Assembly (NCBI GenBank): GCA_947179155.2
Contig: OX359281.1
Location: 39,407,967-39,471,966 of the forward strand
Reading direction: 5' to 3'
DNA length: 64,000 nucleotides
Source: Hedera helix
Lineage: Eukaryota > Streptophyta > Magnoliopsida > Apiales > Araliaceae
Position numbers and translations under genes: made by a program. Of the stretch, positions 33,756 to 48,372 are shown piece after piece. The notes below the pieces were generated by a model that was given only the letters and a program-made list of their open reading frames with translations, was not told where the DNA came from and ran no database searches. Numbering within the stretch: the stretch's first letter is position 1; each line of letters opens with the position of its first letter.

Positions 33756-35317
33756 TCATGGGCTATATTTTTCTGCCATGAGTCTCTCCTGGTCAGTAAG
33801 GGAATGACGAAAATGACAACGATGGCCATAGGGGCAGGGATCGCCATTGAGGACCATGCGGCACACCTCTGTCTTGTAGCGGGGATGGCGGAGGACTGGG
33901 CGGAGCTCCTCAATGCCGTGAGCAAACTGACAATGATCTCCATATGGGCACGCTCCAGTCTGCTGCCATTTGTTGCACAGCTCAGTCTTTGACATGCCTT
34001 GATTGTACACTGGCAATTCAAGTGGTTTCTCCTCTTTTTTCCCTCCACGGACATACACCCTTTGCTATAGTATCATTAATTCATCAAATATCATTCCAAG
34101 AGTAAACCTTAACATGCTATGCATATAATTAATAATTACACTCCTGTTTTTAGATTCTCCTTGAAAGGCATTAATTCATTACCCTGAGCTATTATGTTAA
34201 TCTTTTCATCAAATAGCAAGCTCTTACTAGTAGTCCATGCATATTTAAAGAGTACTCATAATTCTATCTGTTAATGTAAATAATTATGTCTAATTAGAGA
34301 GCTCATAACAATCACAGGGGAAGTACCAATAAAATGTCCCCAAAATATGCTAATTGGACATTTCGTTCTACACTCTCATGCATATAATTACCAATGTGCA
34401 ATTTTTTAAAGATTTTTTAATTTTACTTTTACTTTTGGTTATGACTGTAACATGATTATGTGCTAAACCGCCACTTCTCGTTTAAGCCACAAGCCTACAA
34501 CTTATGTTTATGGTTGCTGAAATTGTTGGTTGTGTTTGTGCATGTTTCATTTCCAAAGCTAAAACAAGCAGGCATATTTGCAATTTAAAAGAACTGTAAC
34601 TCTGAAGCAAGTGTTAGAGGTTGTTACCGCTGGTTTGACAGGCTTGATCTGGTTTGGCACACGAAACCGACCACCTCCTCTACTAGTACTCCCACCGGCT
34701 TGAACCGTCTTCAAATAACCATTAGATCGGACGGAAATACTCTTTGGCAAGGAAACCCGGTTCACGTCCAAATTCTCGCCATCCTCGGTCTCAATACTCT
34801 CATCAGATAACTCATCATCCCATGCTGCCGTCTTCTCTGCAATACGCATCCCTTGAAAACCATCAATGAGAGAAGGGGAGCAGAAAGCAGCTGACGACGC
34901 CATATTGTTATACTGATGAGTCGGATACACGTGGCAGTTCTGGAGAGAAGACGATTGAAGCATTAAGAGATTGTTTAATTGCTTGTTCAATTCAACGTTG
35001 GCGATTTGGAGATTGATGTTCTCTTGACGCAGAGTTTCCGCTTCTTTGGTGGTTTCACGTAGTTGAGAAAGACACCATTGCCGCCTCTCCATTAAGTCCT
35101 CTTGGTGCTCTGTAAACAAGTACTTAGATAGATTCGTGTAATCATTGGAATTAGGTGTGAGTGGCGAGAAGAGACGCGAATTCAGATTTGGATTTGGGGG
35201 GAAAATGGAGGGATAGAGTGAGGTGTAATCATAGCCGTCTGATTGATTGGAAAACGGGGAGCTTAGAGATAAATACTCGTTGAATCTGCCATGGCTGGTT
35301 GACATATCTTTCTGCAT
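33756..35317 (-). CDS. Tandem CCCH zinc-finger protein (C3H14/15-like)
   Basis: Two coding exons, 34628-35317 and 33756-34064, joined by a GT-AG intron (donor GCG|GTAACA, acceptor CTATAG|CAAAGG). The product has 332 residues. The N-terminal half is Ser/Asn-rich with a coiled-coil-like stretch (RRQWCLSQLRETTKEAETLR to about residue 115). The C-terminus carries two TTP-type fingers, C-x8-C-x5-C-x3-H: C260, C269, C275, H279 and C298, C307, C313, H317. Lead-in sequences are SKTEL and RYKTEV, and HGIEELRPV links the fingers. This matches Arabidopsis C3H14/C3H15, RNA-binding proteins that act on AU-rich mRNA and regulate secondary wall and anther development. The role here is inferred. All ligands are intact and the gene appears functional. 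ATG at 35317 is the first in frame. Confidence 0.92.
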
Positions 35318-35350
35318 TTTTTATCAGGAGAGAATTTTTTGGAAAGATAT

Positions 35351-35982
35351 CTGTACCAGATCAAAGAAAGATGAACATTTTTCCGTTGTAATCTCTCTAA
35401 ATAATGCGCATTCAGATACATATGATTATGTTAGTTAAGCGATGATTCCTTGCTGATATTATAATAAATTTATGTGTTTTTATGGATGATCATCAACTAC
35501 AGACTGTAGACGAATTACATAAACATCAAATTTTGCAGAAAAATCGCCATGTGTGTATGTATATATAATTTTCTAGTTTGTTTGTGTAATTTGCAAAATC
35601 TAAACAAGGAATTAAGAAAAGGCTAGATCGATCAGTATTTAATTGGATCCAAAACCTGAAGATTTAAGTGACAAAACTTCAAAATCAACATAGAAGTGAT
35701 AAATTAATTACCGTAAAAAACAGAGAAGTTAAAACTGAAAACTCAAAGTTCGACCAGAAGTACATTTACGCAGGAGACAAATAACGAAACTGATGTGATG
35801 AACAAGTTTATGAAAATGAAATCAATCGAAATAGAATCAACTAATGATTTGTAGCTAAATCACAAGTACCATATTCAGATGACTAAATACAATCAAAGTA
35901 ACTAATTAGAAGCGCAATTACATATATTATTCTGTATGTATTTCTACAATTAAGAAGCTTAGATTGGAGGAAGATTGATTAC
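35351..35982 (-). other. Probable 5' UTR intron of the CCCH gene
   Basis: Donor CTTCAG|GTAATC (GT at 35981-35982) and acceptor GGTACAG|ATATC (AG at 35351-35352). The exon beyond it is CT-rich (CTCTCTCTAGCTC, CTTTCTCTCTC), typical of plant leaders. A TATA-like TTTATATGTATA lies near 36095-36110 on the minus strand. This is an inferred structure. Confidence 0.5.
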
Positions 35983-36299
35983 CTGAAGCTGAAGAGCTCT
36001 CTTCTGTCCAGGAGTTCTCGTCGAGAGAAAAAGGGAGAGATTTAGAGAGAGAAAGTGTTGAGAGCAGATGCAGAGCTAGAGAGAGAAAATGAGGGAAAAT
36101 ATACATATAAACATGCTTTTTGCTAGGGTTTGGCGAATCTGAAAACCTATTGATTATATATTTATACTTACAGTTATATGTATAACTATGTGTGTATATA
36201 TACACAACTAAGCAACTCGATTGGCAGTGACGAATCAATTTATTGAAATTGCCCTTCAATCGCCCTGACTGAAAGGTCATCTTCGAGGGCATTTATGTC

Positions 36300-37864
36300 A
36301 TCCGAGATTCCGAGTCATCAACTTATTCCGGAATTGTTTGGAAAAGTAACCAACTCAAGAAGGATGAATTTTGTGCGTTAGATTGGTTCTTGGGACCCAC
36401 TACGTGAATAATTTTGTTCGTTAGATCATTCCTTGGAAATATGTTATAAGGGTTTTGAGCGGGAAACATATGAGCGAGTTTCGTCACGTGTTAACTGGAC
36501 AGACTGATTCCAAATGACTTAAATACCCATTAGATCAAATCATTTAAACTACTTTCGGAAGCACAAAATTTCGTCTCTGTTTTTTTTTGATTTGACATAA
36601 AAATTTGTATAAAATTTTATTTTTTAATAATTAAAATAAATATAACATTTAATTCTGTATTTAATTTTTATATATATACTAGTGTCCCTTTTTTTTCTTA
36701 CTTTATTTTGGACGCCTAGGTTCGGTTCACTATGCCTTTTTTTTTTATTATTAAAATTTATAAAAGAAATTATTACACATATTTTTTCAGATGATCGTTT
36801 TAGAATAAAACTTTAAAGACAAAATTTATTATTAAAAATATATTACTCCATTTGTTTGACCAAAAATAGACCATTCAGAAAAGCTAGAAAAACTTGAATT
36901 GTATTTTATTTTAATTTTTTCAATTATCGTCTTAATTTATTCAACATTTAATTTAAGTAATAATGACATCAATACTTATATCTATATAACAAGGCATATG
37001 ACAATTCTTTTCCGAGTCAACTTGATAATTTAAAATTAATTGTGTAAAGTCATCCTGATTATAAAATAGTTGTGATGAAATTTTATTCTAATTCATTTAC
37101 GAAGTGGATCCGTCTCAAATAAAAAAAAAAGAGTTGCAATTTTTATTAATTTTAGCGAGTCAATTTTGTTATTTTTTGAGTTATCTCATAATATTTTTTT
37201 ATGTAGATGGAATAACATACGAAGAGTTACACCTTTATATATTCTTTACATATTTATGATTTATCAAACATTTATTAGTAGTATTCTTAAGAGAAATGAT
37301 TATTTATTTATTTATTTATTTATTATTATTCTTAATTAAAAATGACTAATACGAGTATATGACTGTCGTGCAATGGAGGGAGTCGATAAACAATTCCAAA
37401 TTAGGCCCCACTAGTTATTTGTTGCTCATAATAAGTGACATGAGTTCTTGTTCGGGCCTTATTTTGATTATAAAGGGGTTTTGCGTGGTTTGGAAGTGTA
37501 TTGAAGATGGTGATGCAGCAATTAACAGCAAGCAATATTTACCCATTTGGGAAGGAAACCATGATGTCTATTTGGGGCCAGGCCAGGCCAGGCCAGGGAG
37601 GGTTTGCTTCTTTGTTACAACTTAAATTATAACTAACTCCTGTTTGTATCCATAGCTCTCCCATCAAATCTAACTCAATATAATTATATTATTGTTTGGT
37701 GAATACCTCATGATTCCAAACTTGCCCCAACACAAACATTTTTTTAGTTATAACTCCAGGTACCATAATTAGTATACACTTTTTTTTTTAATTTTTTTTT
37801 TACATAATTAAAAATACATATCTATTTTAGAATTATAAGAAAAACATTATATTCTTAATTTGTT
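36300..37864. other. Spacer upstream of the CCCH gene
   Basis: A G-box-like TCACGTGTTAAC lies near 36484-36495, about 380 bases upstream of the inferred TATA. The rest is AT-rich. A short GGCCA array (about 37577-37596) resembles the repeat inside the hAT element at 13255-14020. No gene is seen. Confidence 0.4.
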
Positions 37865-38203
37865 ACTCCATCCGTTCTAAAATTAGAGATACATTTGTAA
37901 GATAATGACTTTTAAAGATAATTTTATTTTCTCAATTATTACATTAGTATTATCTAGTGATTCAGTTGTGGTGGTATAATACTAAAAATAAAAAAATAAA
38001 AAAAAATAATGGCAAGTTAATAACGTCGTATCACTTTATAGTTTTAAAATAGAAATGTATCTCTTATTTTGAAATTGACTAATATATATATATAATTTTA
38101 AATTAGAGAGAGTATTAGGTCATTTTTAACATCACAACCCCATTACTAATTAATTATTCTTAACAAATCAAAAGTGTACCTCTAATTTTGAAAGAGAGAG
38201 TAC
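37865..38203. mobile_element. Stowaway-like MITE
   Basis: Left end TACTCCATCCGTTCTAAAATT. An inverted partner lies near 38045-38080 (AAATGTATCTCTTATTTTGA) and a further one at 38180-38203 (CTCTAATTTTGAAAGAGAGA). The two right ends suggest an inner MITE plus a related outer end, or a local duplication. Non-coding. Confidence 0.55.
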
Positions 38204-38714
38204 GCCAGGGTTGTTGGCCACATTTCACTTCTCAGCTGACTCTTTTATTTGGATATAGTTGATAAACTTTATGCGAATTCTCTAATAAATAGAGACATAC
38301 CAACATCGATAGATACTTCAGATATTAACTTCATCAAGTCTATCTGAAACTAACATAGACAATCCGTCTCCTCTCTATTTACTTGATAAAAAAAAAGTGA
38401 CAATATGTTTCCAAATTTACCTTACCCTTCATGAAATATGCCAAAATTAGAATTGAATATGGCTATTGTTATTACAAAAAATTCTTAATTACTAGTTGAC
38501 ATCCATGTACAGTGGAGTAAAATTCCTAAAAGGAAGCAAGAAGATTTTCAGCTACTAAGCTGTTTGGACCAAACATAGGCTATTTATATTAGGAATTCAA
38601 AGAATTGACTGCATTAATTTATAAACAAGAGTATACTAGTAGTATACAAGCAGACATGCTAGAATTTCCTGTGCCTCTGGTCTTCATTTTATGTGCAGAA
38701 AGATGACGCAAACA

Positions 38715-41700
38715 TTAATGGCTTCTTGCCGCATCACCAGTGTCAGAGTTGTGGCCTTCTGCCTCACAAGCTGGTCTCTTACCCGCTTCCGTACTGTCTC
38801 TAGCTTTTCGAGATGCATACTGAACTTGTTTCCCACACCTGAAAATACAAGAAATTAGTATGTGCAGTGCAGTGAGAGGTAACACTATTCATCGGCATAA
38901 AATTTCCCCTGCATAGCTAATAAGCAAAATAAGATTTTTCAAAAACTCCAACCTTCAACACCCAAATTGAATTTTTGGTAATAGGTAACACACTTTTTTC
39001 TTGTGTTTATTTTATATATTTATGCAGACATTATAGGATTCATAATAAAGCATGCATATTATTTTTGCTACCACTTTCATCTGTTCTGTAGCTAGTTCCA
39101 TTACATTACATAGGAGCTTAATTATAATAGGTAACTAGAGTGTTTTCATCACATATAAAAAGAATAAGACAATGCAAAGTTTATGCTATATATGAACAGG
39201 TGAACACGAACATTTTCACACAAGAAATCAGCTTCTTTCGTCTATAAAGTATGGATTATAACCTAAAAGGCTTTGTGTTCTTTATGATTCTACGGTTCTA
39301 CAACAGATTATCACACATTTTTCAAGCTGTCATAATAAAAACCATAAAAAAGTAAAAATAAGAATCTATATATAAGCTATTTAAACAAAGTAACATTCCA
39401 AGCTAAATATTGCGTGCTAAATTTAGAACTAGTATAGTTTTCCTATCTAAATGCTCCATGAGCACATCAAATACAAGATCATGAATTATATGACTCTACA
39501 TACTTGTTCTGACAATTTCTTTGGCTTCCGGTTGTGCACTCTCCTTGTCAAGTGAATTACATGAAGGTTTCTGACTAAAACTGATGGGTGAAAGTCCAGT
39601 ATCAATATAATCAGTTCCACTGCTTTCAGCACTGTGCATTGAGAGAGAGAGAGAGGCTGATAGTGCTGAATCGGATGGCCGAATTGGATGAGAACAATCC
39701 CATATTCTTAAAAAGCAAGGAGATATGTCAGAAGGATCCACATCTTTCTTTACACAAGCTGATTGAGTAGCTCAACCCTAGGTAGCCACTGAAGTATCCT
39801 ATTATAAAATATATAAAAAAATGAAGAAAATAGAGAAGATTAAGAACATAAAACTTTTAAATAGTTTGAGAATTGTATAAAATAAAAGAACATGTTGAAG
39901 TATCATTAACTGATTGAAGCCATCATAGGGTCAGACAGTTATGGCTATTTTTATATAATATCCTAGGGTTTTTGTCTTTTACATTTGACACTATGACTGT
40001 CCTGGGGATTTTGCTCTGGTAGAAGAGCATAAATTGTAGTGCTCTAACCAATGTAAAGTAATTTCCAAGCAGAAAAAGCTCAGACTTGTGGTCAACTCAA
40101 CGGAGAAGCTCACTTCAGCAGAAAGCCAGGAAGGCAGCCATCCAAGACTCTCAAGAACATTGTTACGGGCGTAGAAAAAGCTCCCAAAATTAAGCAATGT
40201 TGTTCAACAACACCGCTTGCAACAGCAAGTATATACACAGCTTTAGAATGAATAAGCTTGGTATCATGCATATTTATGAGTGAAAATCTTTCGGGAATCA
40301 GAAGTACCAGGGATTATGTAGATTTTAGCCCTCAAGCCTCATCACTAGAATAAGCATAACGAAACTGACTCCACAATGTAAGGAAGCATTACGAAATTCT
40401 ATTCTGTGAACTTAATGATGAAGAGGGAATGAACTTAATGGTAACCAACAGGAAAGAAGTATGTTACATAGAATCCCAAACAAAGTGAAAATTTCAGTTT
40501 TTCTTTTTTCTTTTTTTCAAAAACTTTGTAATTGTGTCACTAATCATTATCAAAGTTTCACCAGAATATCAAACTTTGCTAAAATGTTTCTACATCATCA
40601 GCAATACATGTAAAACTTGGATGATATGACAGTTATTGAATTGAATTGCAAGACAAAATTGCTTTTCAAACCTCCACCCCTCTTGCATCTTTCTCTATAA
40701 TGGCACATGCCATAGATATATCATTAAGCAGTGCTCTTGTTGGCTCTTGTTCACCACCTCCAAAGAGTTCTTCAAAGTTTTGGAATGTCAAATCAATATC
40801 AGGCATGCTCGGCTCATCCAAGTAACCTAGTTCTTCACAAACTCCAAGGTCTTGCATATTCTGAGACCAAAGCTGCAGTTTAATTGCAAGAATATGTTAA
40901 AAAAAAATTATTGCATCCTACTTGCTAATAAATGTAATATTTTCATGTAGTTCCATAAACTTTCACAAAAGTAAAGAAAATTGCAACCAAAAGAAGTATG
41001 CTGTTTCACTCATTATTCTCCTCGACCAGCCTATCTGTCCAAGCTAGCTCATCTAGTTTGGAAGTATTCTATTACAGTCATTATTCTCATCAAAGTGTAC
41101 AAATGACATTGCATAGCTGTAAAAGTAATTTATTATCTTTTTTCTCTTTCAACAATTTTTATCCTAGATAATAATGGAGAAAAGAGTTTCATATGATGTT
41201 AAGTAATTTACTGTTCAGCTGTAAATGAACAAACCTGGCCACTTTGAACTGGGCTTTTGCATTGCCAGATAGAGTCTCCTTGCAAAGGGCCTCCACCAGT
41301 TGCAGAAGAGGTTAAGTGGTCCAATTGCGAAAATGGAAATGGGAAAGGATCTACATGAAGGTCCTGATTAGGACTGCCTATGCGCTCAAATTCAAAATCA
41401 AGACCAAGAAAATGCTGCAAATGTTGATCAAGATTGTTGTCAAGTTTCCATGTTGAATCACTTTCAATTGAAGATACGTCAGAATGTTCTTGGCGACGTA
41501 TGAAAGACAAACTATTGCTGCCATCAGTCTGAAGCTTTTTCAAATCAAAAATCTGTTGCAGAATAAAGCAAGTACTTTCCTGTTTACCTTTGTAAAATGC
41601 CTGCAAAATGAAGCTCCAGAACAAGTACAGCTTTTTGTAATTCTTAAAAGAAACAACAGAACCGCACTTTTAATTGCCTACATTTTTAAATTACAGGAGA

Positions 41701-43244
41701 TGTGCAATGAGTTTTTTTTTCCAAGTTCAAACTGATATCAGTATCATGCTATGAGTCACTTAATACTCTGTGCTAGCAATGTTCAAATGTATATAAATCA
41801 AAGTTCATAAATTAGACCTATATGTCAAATTGCATAAATAAAGATAGAGTTCTTAAAGCATGCTTATTACAGAAAAATTCCAGTCTCCTATCATTAGCAT
41901 CAACATGCAGAAGCGCACTACTTCCTTCTCTTAAATACTTGTAATTCGAACATACTAAAATTGTCACACTAGTTCATTATATTAAAACATACTAAAATTG
42001 TCGCACTAGTTCATTATATTCTGTGTAACCACCTGAAAATGGCCCTCTTTAGATTATAATTTATAACTATCCTAAAAAAGAAATTAAAAAGAGGGGATTG
42101 TAATTTTATGAAAACCTTGTTACCAAGGCAATCAAATATTATCCTCCAGTAATAAGCTAGTTATTGTGTTGATACTTGATAGTAGTCATCAGAAACATAC
42201 TCAATGGGGTTTTTTTTCCCACTGTTCTCGGATCTTAGGAGTTGGGACATGGAACACATTCAACACAGAGAAAAAGGAACCTTGATGGAAATACAATCCT
42301 CAGGATAAGCTTATAAACTCTGATGGTCATAGAACCATACAAGAAAATTTTGGGAGTCATAATCCGTTATGCATTGGAAAACGAGAATGAAACATATGCA
42401 GAAAGGGGCAATGGGATTGAACCTCATTTCAACAACCCTCCCTCCCTCCCCCCTCCCTTCCCTCCTTTTTTTTATAACTCGGAATGGATTAGCATGCAGT
42501 ATAAGTATTTAACCTGATAATAACTTGTATTATAAAAGAAGTGTGAATTGTCAGTAGTGTAAGCAAGATATTTCCTTCAATTAGAGCTATAGTGAACATC
42601 TGACAGACAATAAACTAAGCTAAGTATTACAAACATGTTGAAAAAATGAGTACACAAATGCATACAAGGCATAGTTATTATTTAGCTCAGAACTTTTCAT
42701 CCTACCTTAGAATGTTTACTGCTCAATCCTACTTCACATTCTGCACCGGAGTGTGAACTCACAGACTCTACTTCTGATACTATTGAAGAGCCTCCAACTT
42801 GTGGACAAGACTGCATTAGAGTTTTGCAATTAACTGCACCTGTATCAACAGACACACATGATGTGGCAAAAAATTGATCTTGATGAGTGCTATCATCCAA
42901 ACCATTTAAATCGAATCCCCAGAATGCTGCTAAATCCAGAATGCTGCTAAATCCAGAGCAGAAGGGCACCCAGTATAACTACTAATCACATGCCTCTGGT
43001 GTTGAGACGAGACATTGTGCTGGCTGCGGTCGCAACTACGACACATGAACATCTGATGAGCAGAGCATTGGATATAAGCCCAGTGGCATCTGCATGACTC
43101 ACACACAAGGGTTCGAGAGTGCCGGCTGGAAAGAGCATTGGCTGAGTGAACTTTCGCATCACACTGAAGGCATAAATTAGCTGAATCTGCCTTATAATAA
43201 ACAACTGGCCTCAAAACCTTACAATATTCACAAACTTTGTCCAT
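38715..43244 (-). pseudogene. CONSTANS-like B-box/CCT gene, frameshifted
   Basis: Exons: 42706-43244, 41235-41600, 40672-40872, about 39490-39760 and 38715-38838. The first three junctions have clean GT-AG sites in phase 0. Exon 1 encodes two B-boxes (CEYCK.., CESCRC..), then SYTGCPSALDLAAFW. Later exons match the COL9-15 group: QQIFDLKKLQ, DIDLTFQNFEELFGGGEQ, AESSGTDYIDTGLSP. An exact 17-bp tandem duplication (42921-42954) shifts the frame right after LDLAAFW, giving a 104-residue B-box-only product. In B-box 1 the third ligand is Tyr17 instead of Cys. The last exon keeps QVQYASRKAR and a family-like tail (HNSDTGDAARSH), but the RYKEKKK and TRKRVKGRF parts of CCT are lost. Intact members regulate flowering and light responses through NF-Y/CO-type complexes in the nucleus. 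Confidence 0.88.
42921..42954. repeat. Exact 17-bp tandem duplication in COL exon 1
   Basis: AGAATGCTGCTAAATCC is repeated twice without mismatch. Removing one copy restores the reading frame from the B-boxes into GFDLNGLDD. Seventeen is not a multiple of three, so the duplication truncates the product. Confidence 0.95.
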
Positions 43245-43377
43245 CGCCTTAATGGATCATATAGAACCCAAAAATTCATCACAACAAACTTCTCAAATTT
43301 CTTTCTGACAGAATTATTAGCTTTCTCATTTGTTCATTCTACATTGATGGAATAGTTTCTATGAAAATACTTTCACT

Positions 43378-43852
43378 CTGCAACAAAATATAATAACAAA
43401 ATAAAAAACCAAGTTCTGAATTAACTTCAAATGAAACAATCACAAATAAATATTTGCTTATGTCACATACTTAGGAAGTGACATAAAGCCCATAAGCACA
43501 ATGCCAAACTGATTTGTAAATTAAAAGTTACAAAGTTTCCTAATTGTTATGTTAGGAAAACTTTCATCCAATACAAGGTTTCCTTAAGATGATCACAAGT
43601 TTTAAAAGCTAGCAAAATCTACTGCAACAGAAAAGAAATTAAGGCAACAGATAAAATTAGCCTCCGCATCATATAATTCAAACAAAATTTGGTAAGATCA
43701 ACTTCACAAACTAAAAACTTCTAAGACATACCCAAATAATTTCAAGCAAATAAAACCAAAGGAGATGAGTAAAAACAAACAAGTGCAATGAAAAGCTCAA
43801 ATTAAAACTTCCAAATGAACCAACTTATTACCTATAGAAAAATAATTTTTAC
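43378..43852 (-). other. Probable 5' UTR intron of the COL gene
   Basis: Donor CGAGG|GTAAAA near 43852 and acceptor TTTTGTTGCAG|AGTG near 43378. The CT-rich leader exon (about 43853-43920) lies downstream of a TATA-like TATATGTAGATATATAC (43928-43946) on the minus strand. Inferred. Confidence 0.45.
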
Positions 43853-44324
43853 CCTCGATTTGAATCTGCAGAAACCCTGGTGTGTAGAGAGGGAGAGAGT
43901 AGGTACGGAGAGTTACAAGGATGAATGTATATATCTACATATAAATTATTATAATTATATTTTAAAATTAAAGATATATTTTTTAGTTCGTTTTTTAAAT
44001 TAAAATATTTTTTTATTTTAAAATTATAAAATTACATAATATTTTTAATTTATTATTATTATTTTAATATTAAATTATTATAATCAAATTTTTAATTAAT
44101 ATTAAAATTATATTTAAAAATATAATATTACTTTTAAAAATTAATTTATAAATTAATTTTTAATTTTAGAAACGAAGAAATAATAATGATAATATCCCAT
44201 CTGTCTATCAGGTTACTTTCATCAGCTTCTCAAGTTCGCCTTTTTGTCATCTCCTTTCCATTTCTGTCTTTGGCTTTTTTGGTCTTACGTGTATATTTTT
44301 GGGCAGAAAAGGACATTAATTGTC

Positions 44325-44420
44325 CGACGTGGTATGGCTGGGACCCCACGTCACGATATTTGCCCACGTGACGTTCACCATGTGATCCACTCCTGTGTCG
44401 AACCAGAATTTGCCACGTGG
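44325..44420. promoter_or_regulatory. G-box cluster upstream of the COL gene
   Basis: Two palindromic CACGTG cores (44365-44370 and 44414-44419), plus CCACGTCA (44346-44353), GTGACGTT (44369-44376) and GACGTGG near 44326, lie within 100 bases. They are about 400-500 bases upstream of the inferred COL start. Such ACGT-core sites bind bZIP (HY5, ABF) and bHLH (PIF) factors, which fits a light-regulated COL promoter. Confidence 0.6.
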
Positions 44421-45849
44421 AGTCAAGATGAGGTGAGATTGTTGCCAAGTGTGTTGCGAAGTGAAGTGAGGGCCAAATTAAATATCCGAGAGACCAAGGA
44501 TCCAAATTTCAAAATTTTTCCCATTTCATTATTTTTTATTTCTTTGCTTTTTTAAAGTTTTCTGTCGTTATATATATATACATGTATACATGGTTTTTGA
44601 ATTTTAATTAATATTTTGATCATTTGTAATATAATTACTTGAATCAACAAAGACTATCACACTCAACGAAATTAAGGTTTAGTCCCAAAATGACAGTCAA
44701 AATGAAAAGGTAAAGCAAAAATTTTACTTATCTTTTACTTTATTTTTTGACATAATTTTTAACAACCCATCACCCTCAAATTTAACAACATACTCAAATT
44801 CGTCGCCAAGGTATTTATTTATTGTCCCACTTTATGAGTTCCAAACAGCGCACCAGAGTATTAAAGCTCAATTTGTAGTAGAATATCTTAACCAGAATTG
44901 CTACAACGAAGTAATAATTATAACTTGAATACTTCTTCAATTTGAGCCTGTTATATATGGTGGAAAGTTTAATTTTTAATGTAAATCTTGATATCCCATG
45001 GCATTGTTATTAGAGCTGATTAGGCATCCATTATAGCTTGCATTTCAAGTATAAGGTTTTTGCAGACTTGACCTTGGGATACTTAACTTGGTTAATCTGT
45101 CAGCTACACATATACAAGCACAAAGAAAAGTTGCATTATCAGTAATTACATTGCCTACGATTGTATGACTCATTGAACTAAGTTTTAACCCAAAATTTCA
45201 ACTTCTCGTGATGTTCTAGGAAGAAAACAGCCTGTTAACTGCCAAGTACCAAATTAAAGAACAAAACAAAGCTTAAATGCATGCTCCAACTGCTACTGCG
45301 GTTCCAACCATTAATGAAACTAGGAGCTTCTACCTAACATGGCATAATAGGGACAAATGAGTAGACTAAAGGTAATAAATTAGACCGATGCTGACTAATA
45401 GGGACAACTCTTCCTTATTGTACTTAAATAATCACATTAGCATGCTATCAAAAATAAAATTGACATAAAAGAAATAAAAATGTCACCGACCATCACAGCT
45501 TACATAGTTGCTTCCATGAATGTATGAATAACTGACTAGTGCTAACTGAACTTCTTTAGAACCCGAAAAATGAAAAGCAGCTCAAGAGTAAAAGTTCTCA
45601 TTGAAAACAACAATTGTAACGATAAGTGGAATACAGTTATCAAGCATTGTATTATGCCTTATACTCTCTCTATCTAGGTAGAGAAAGAAAAAAAAAATAA
45701 AGAACACCATTTTCAATTGAGTGAAAGAATGACTCTTTTGTCCAGATGGAAGGAGTACTTTTTACTCTTATTTGGTTTACTTGAGAAAAGTTAAATATTC
45801 CATTTAGTGAAAAACAAGTTACTATTTAAAATTGCCAGCTGTCTCTAAG
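44421..45849. other. Gene-free spacer
   Basis: No coding region or strong repeat is recognised. Confidence 0.45.
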
Positions 45850-45852
45850 TTA

Positions 45853-47152
<1,300 letters not shown>

Positions 47153-47236
47153 TTAGTCTACTTCCACCACATCTAAAAAACTAATCAATTATATGTTATT
47201 TTCAAAATAATCAGGAAAAATGATATGGGAAAACGC

Positions 47237-47700
47237 CTAAAACTGTGTAGATGTTTGCTTCCCTCGAGTTCTTTTTTTCCATAAAGGCCAAAAATTTATT
47301 GTTACTGTCACAATTGAAATTTGAAAGCCAAAAATTGAGCAACTAATACACAAAGAACGTAGCTGCATACGGTATTGGATATGAAGAATATGGAGCTCCA
47401 GGGAGAGTAGACGAAGATGATTTACTTCAAAAGTAACTAAAGCCCTGAAATAAAGCAGTGATGTCAAAGCTAACAGGATAGACTTGGCAATGTAAGAGAA
47501 AATAAAATAAACGAAAAAAATTACAAGTAATGATTGTTGAATGATGAATAGTCATCTATAAGCACAGTTCCGAAACCTAAATTTTGTTGACATAATGACA
47601 TGCCCATGCCGTCTGGAGTTTGGACACTATCCATACATCCTCAAACAAGTATCTAACACTTCCTATACGTGTCCATATTTTACTCCTCGAGAATGTGTTC
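47237..47700. other. Spacer between two Harbinger-type elements
   Basis: No gene or clear repeat is seen. Confidence 0.4.
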
Positions 47701-47708
47701 GATACTTA

Positions 47709-47989
47709 GGCTATGTTTGTTTACAAAAAACATGCTTGAGATTGGACTATTTACATTAATTTAATATTACTTTGCACTATTTAATTATTTGATTGGGGAT
47801 TATTAATCCCAAATTTTTCATGCGATTATATAATCTCACATAAATAGCCTTGAAAATGATAAGAAAATAGTCCATAGGACTATTTAAAGAACTATTAATC
47901 CCCCATCATGGGATAAAATAATCAGAAGTAATGTTAAATTAATACAAATACTCCAATTCTAAGTATGTTTTTTACAAACAAACATATTC
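47709..47989. mobile_element. Tourist-like MITE (281 bp)
   Basis: TTA target repeats (47706-47708 and 47990-47992) flank inverted arms of about 100 bases that share TATGTTTGTTT, ACAAAAAACAT, TTAATTTAA and GGGATTAATA. It differs in sequence from the larger Harbinger-type element at 45853 but belongs to the same superfamily by target site. Confidence 0.8.
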
Positions 47990-48372
47990 TTAAGGACTCT
48001 TATCTCAACATGCCCAAAGGCCCCAAAGAACATGAGATATAGTATAATTTTAGATCATCATGAAAGTAATTGTTAAAAGAAAAATATCAAATTTTATTAT
48101 TGTAACAAAAGTAAAGTAAGAAAAAACTAGTAAGTAACTAAGAGAATGAAAGAGTAACCGGCACAGATACAAGTATTTGAAATAATGTTACCTTTATTTT
48201 GAAGTAGTTAAAGAGGGAGGGGTCTTTACTTTTCTTTTTTGGGACTATTAGGGAAGGAGTTAGTTTATTCTATACGTAGCGTCTCACTTGAATCTTGACA
48301 AATAAATAACTCTTGATTATGGCACTTAAAATTTAAGAGTTTTTTTATTCCTGATTTTACGAGTATATATAA

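Noticed and set aside
33731..34054. ORF overlapping the CCCH fingers in another frame
   Set aside because: It is a shadow of the second coding exon of the CCCH gene.
39991..40197. 68-codon ORF in the COL region
   Set aside because: It lies in the intron between COL exons 3 and 4 and has no similarity to the family.
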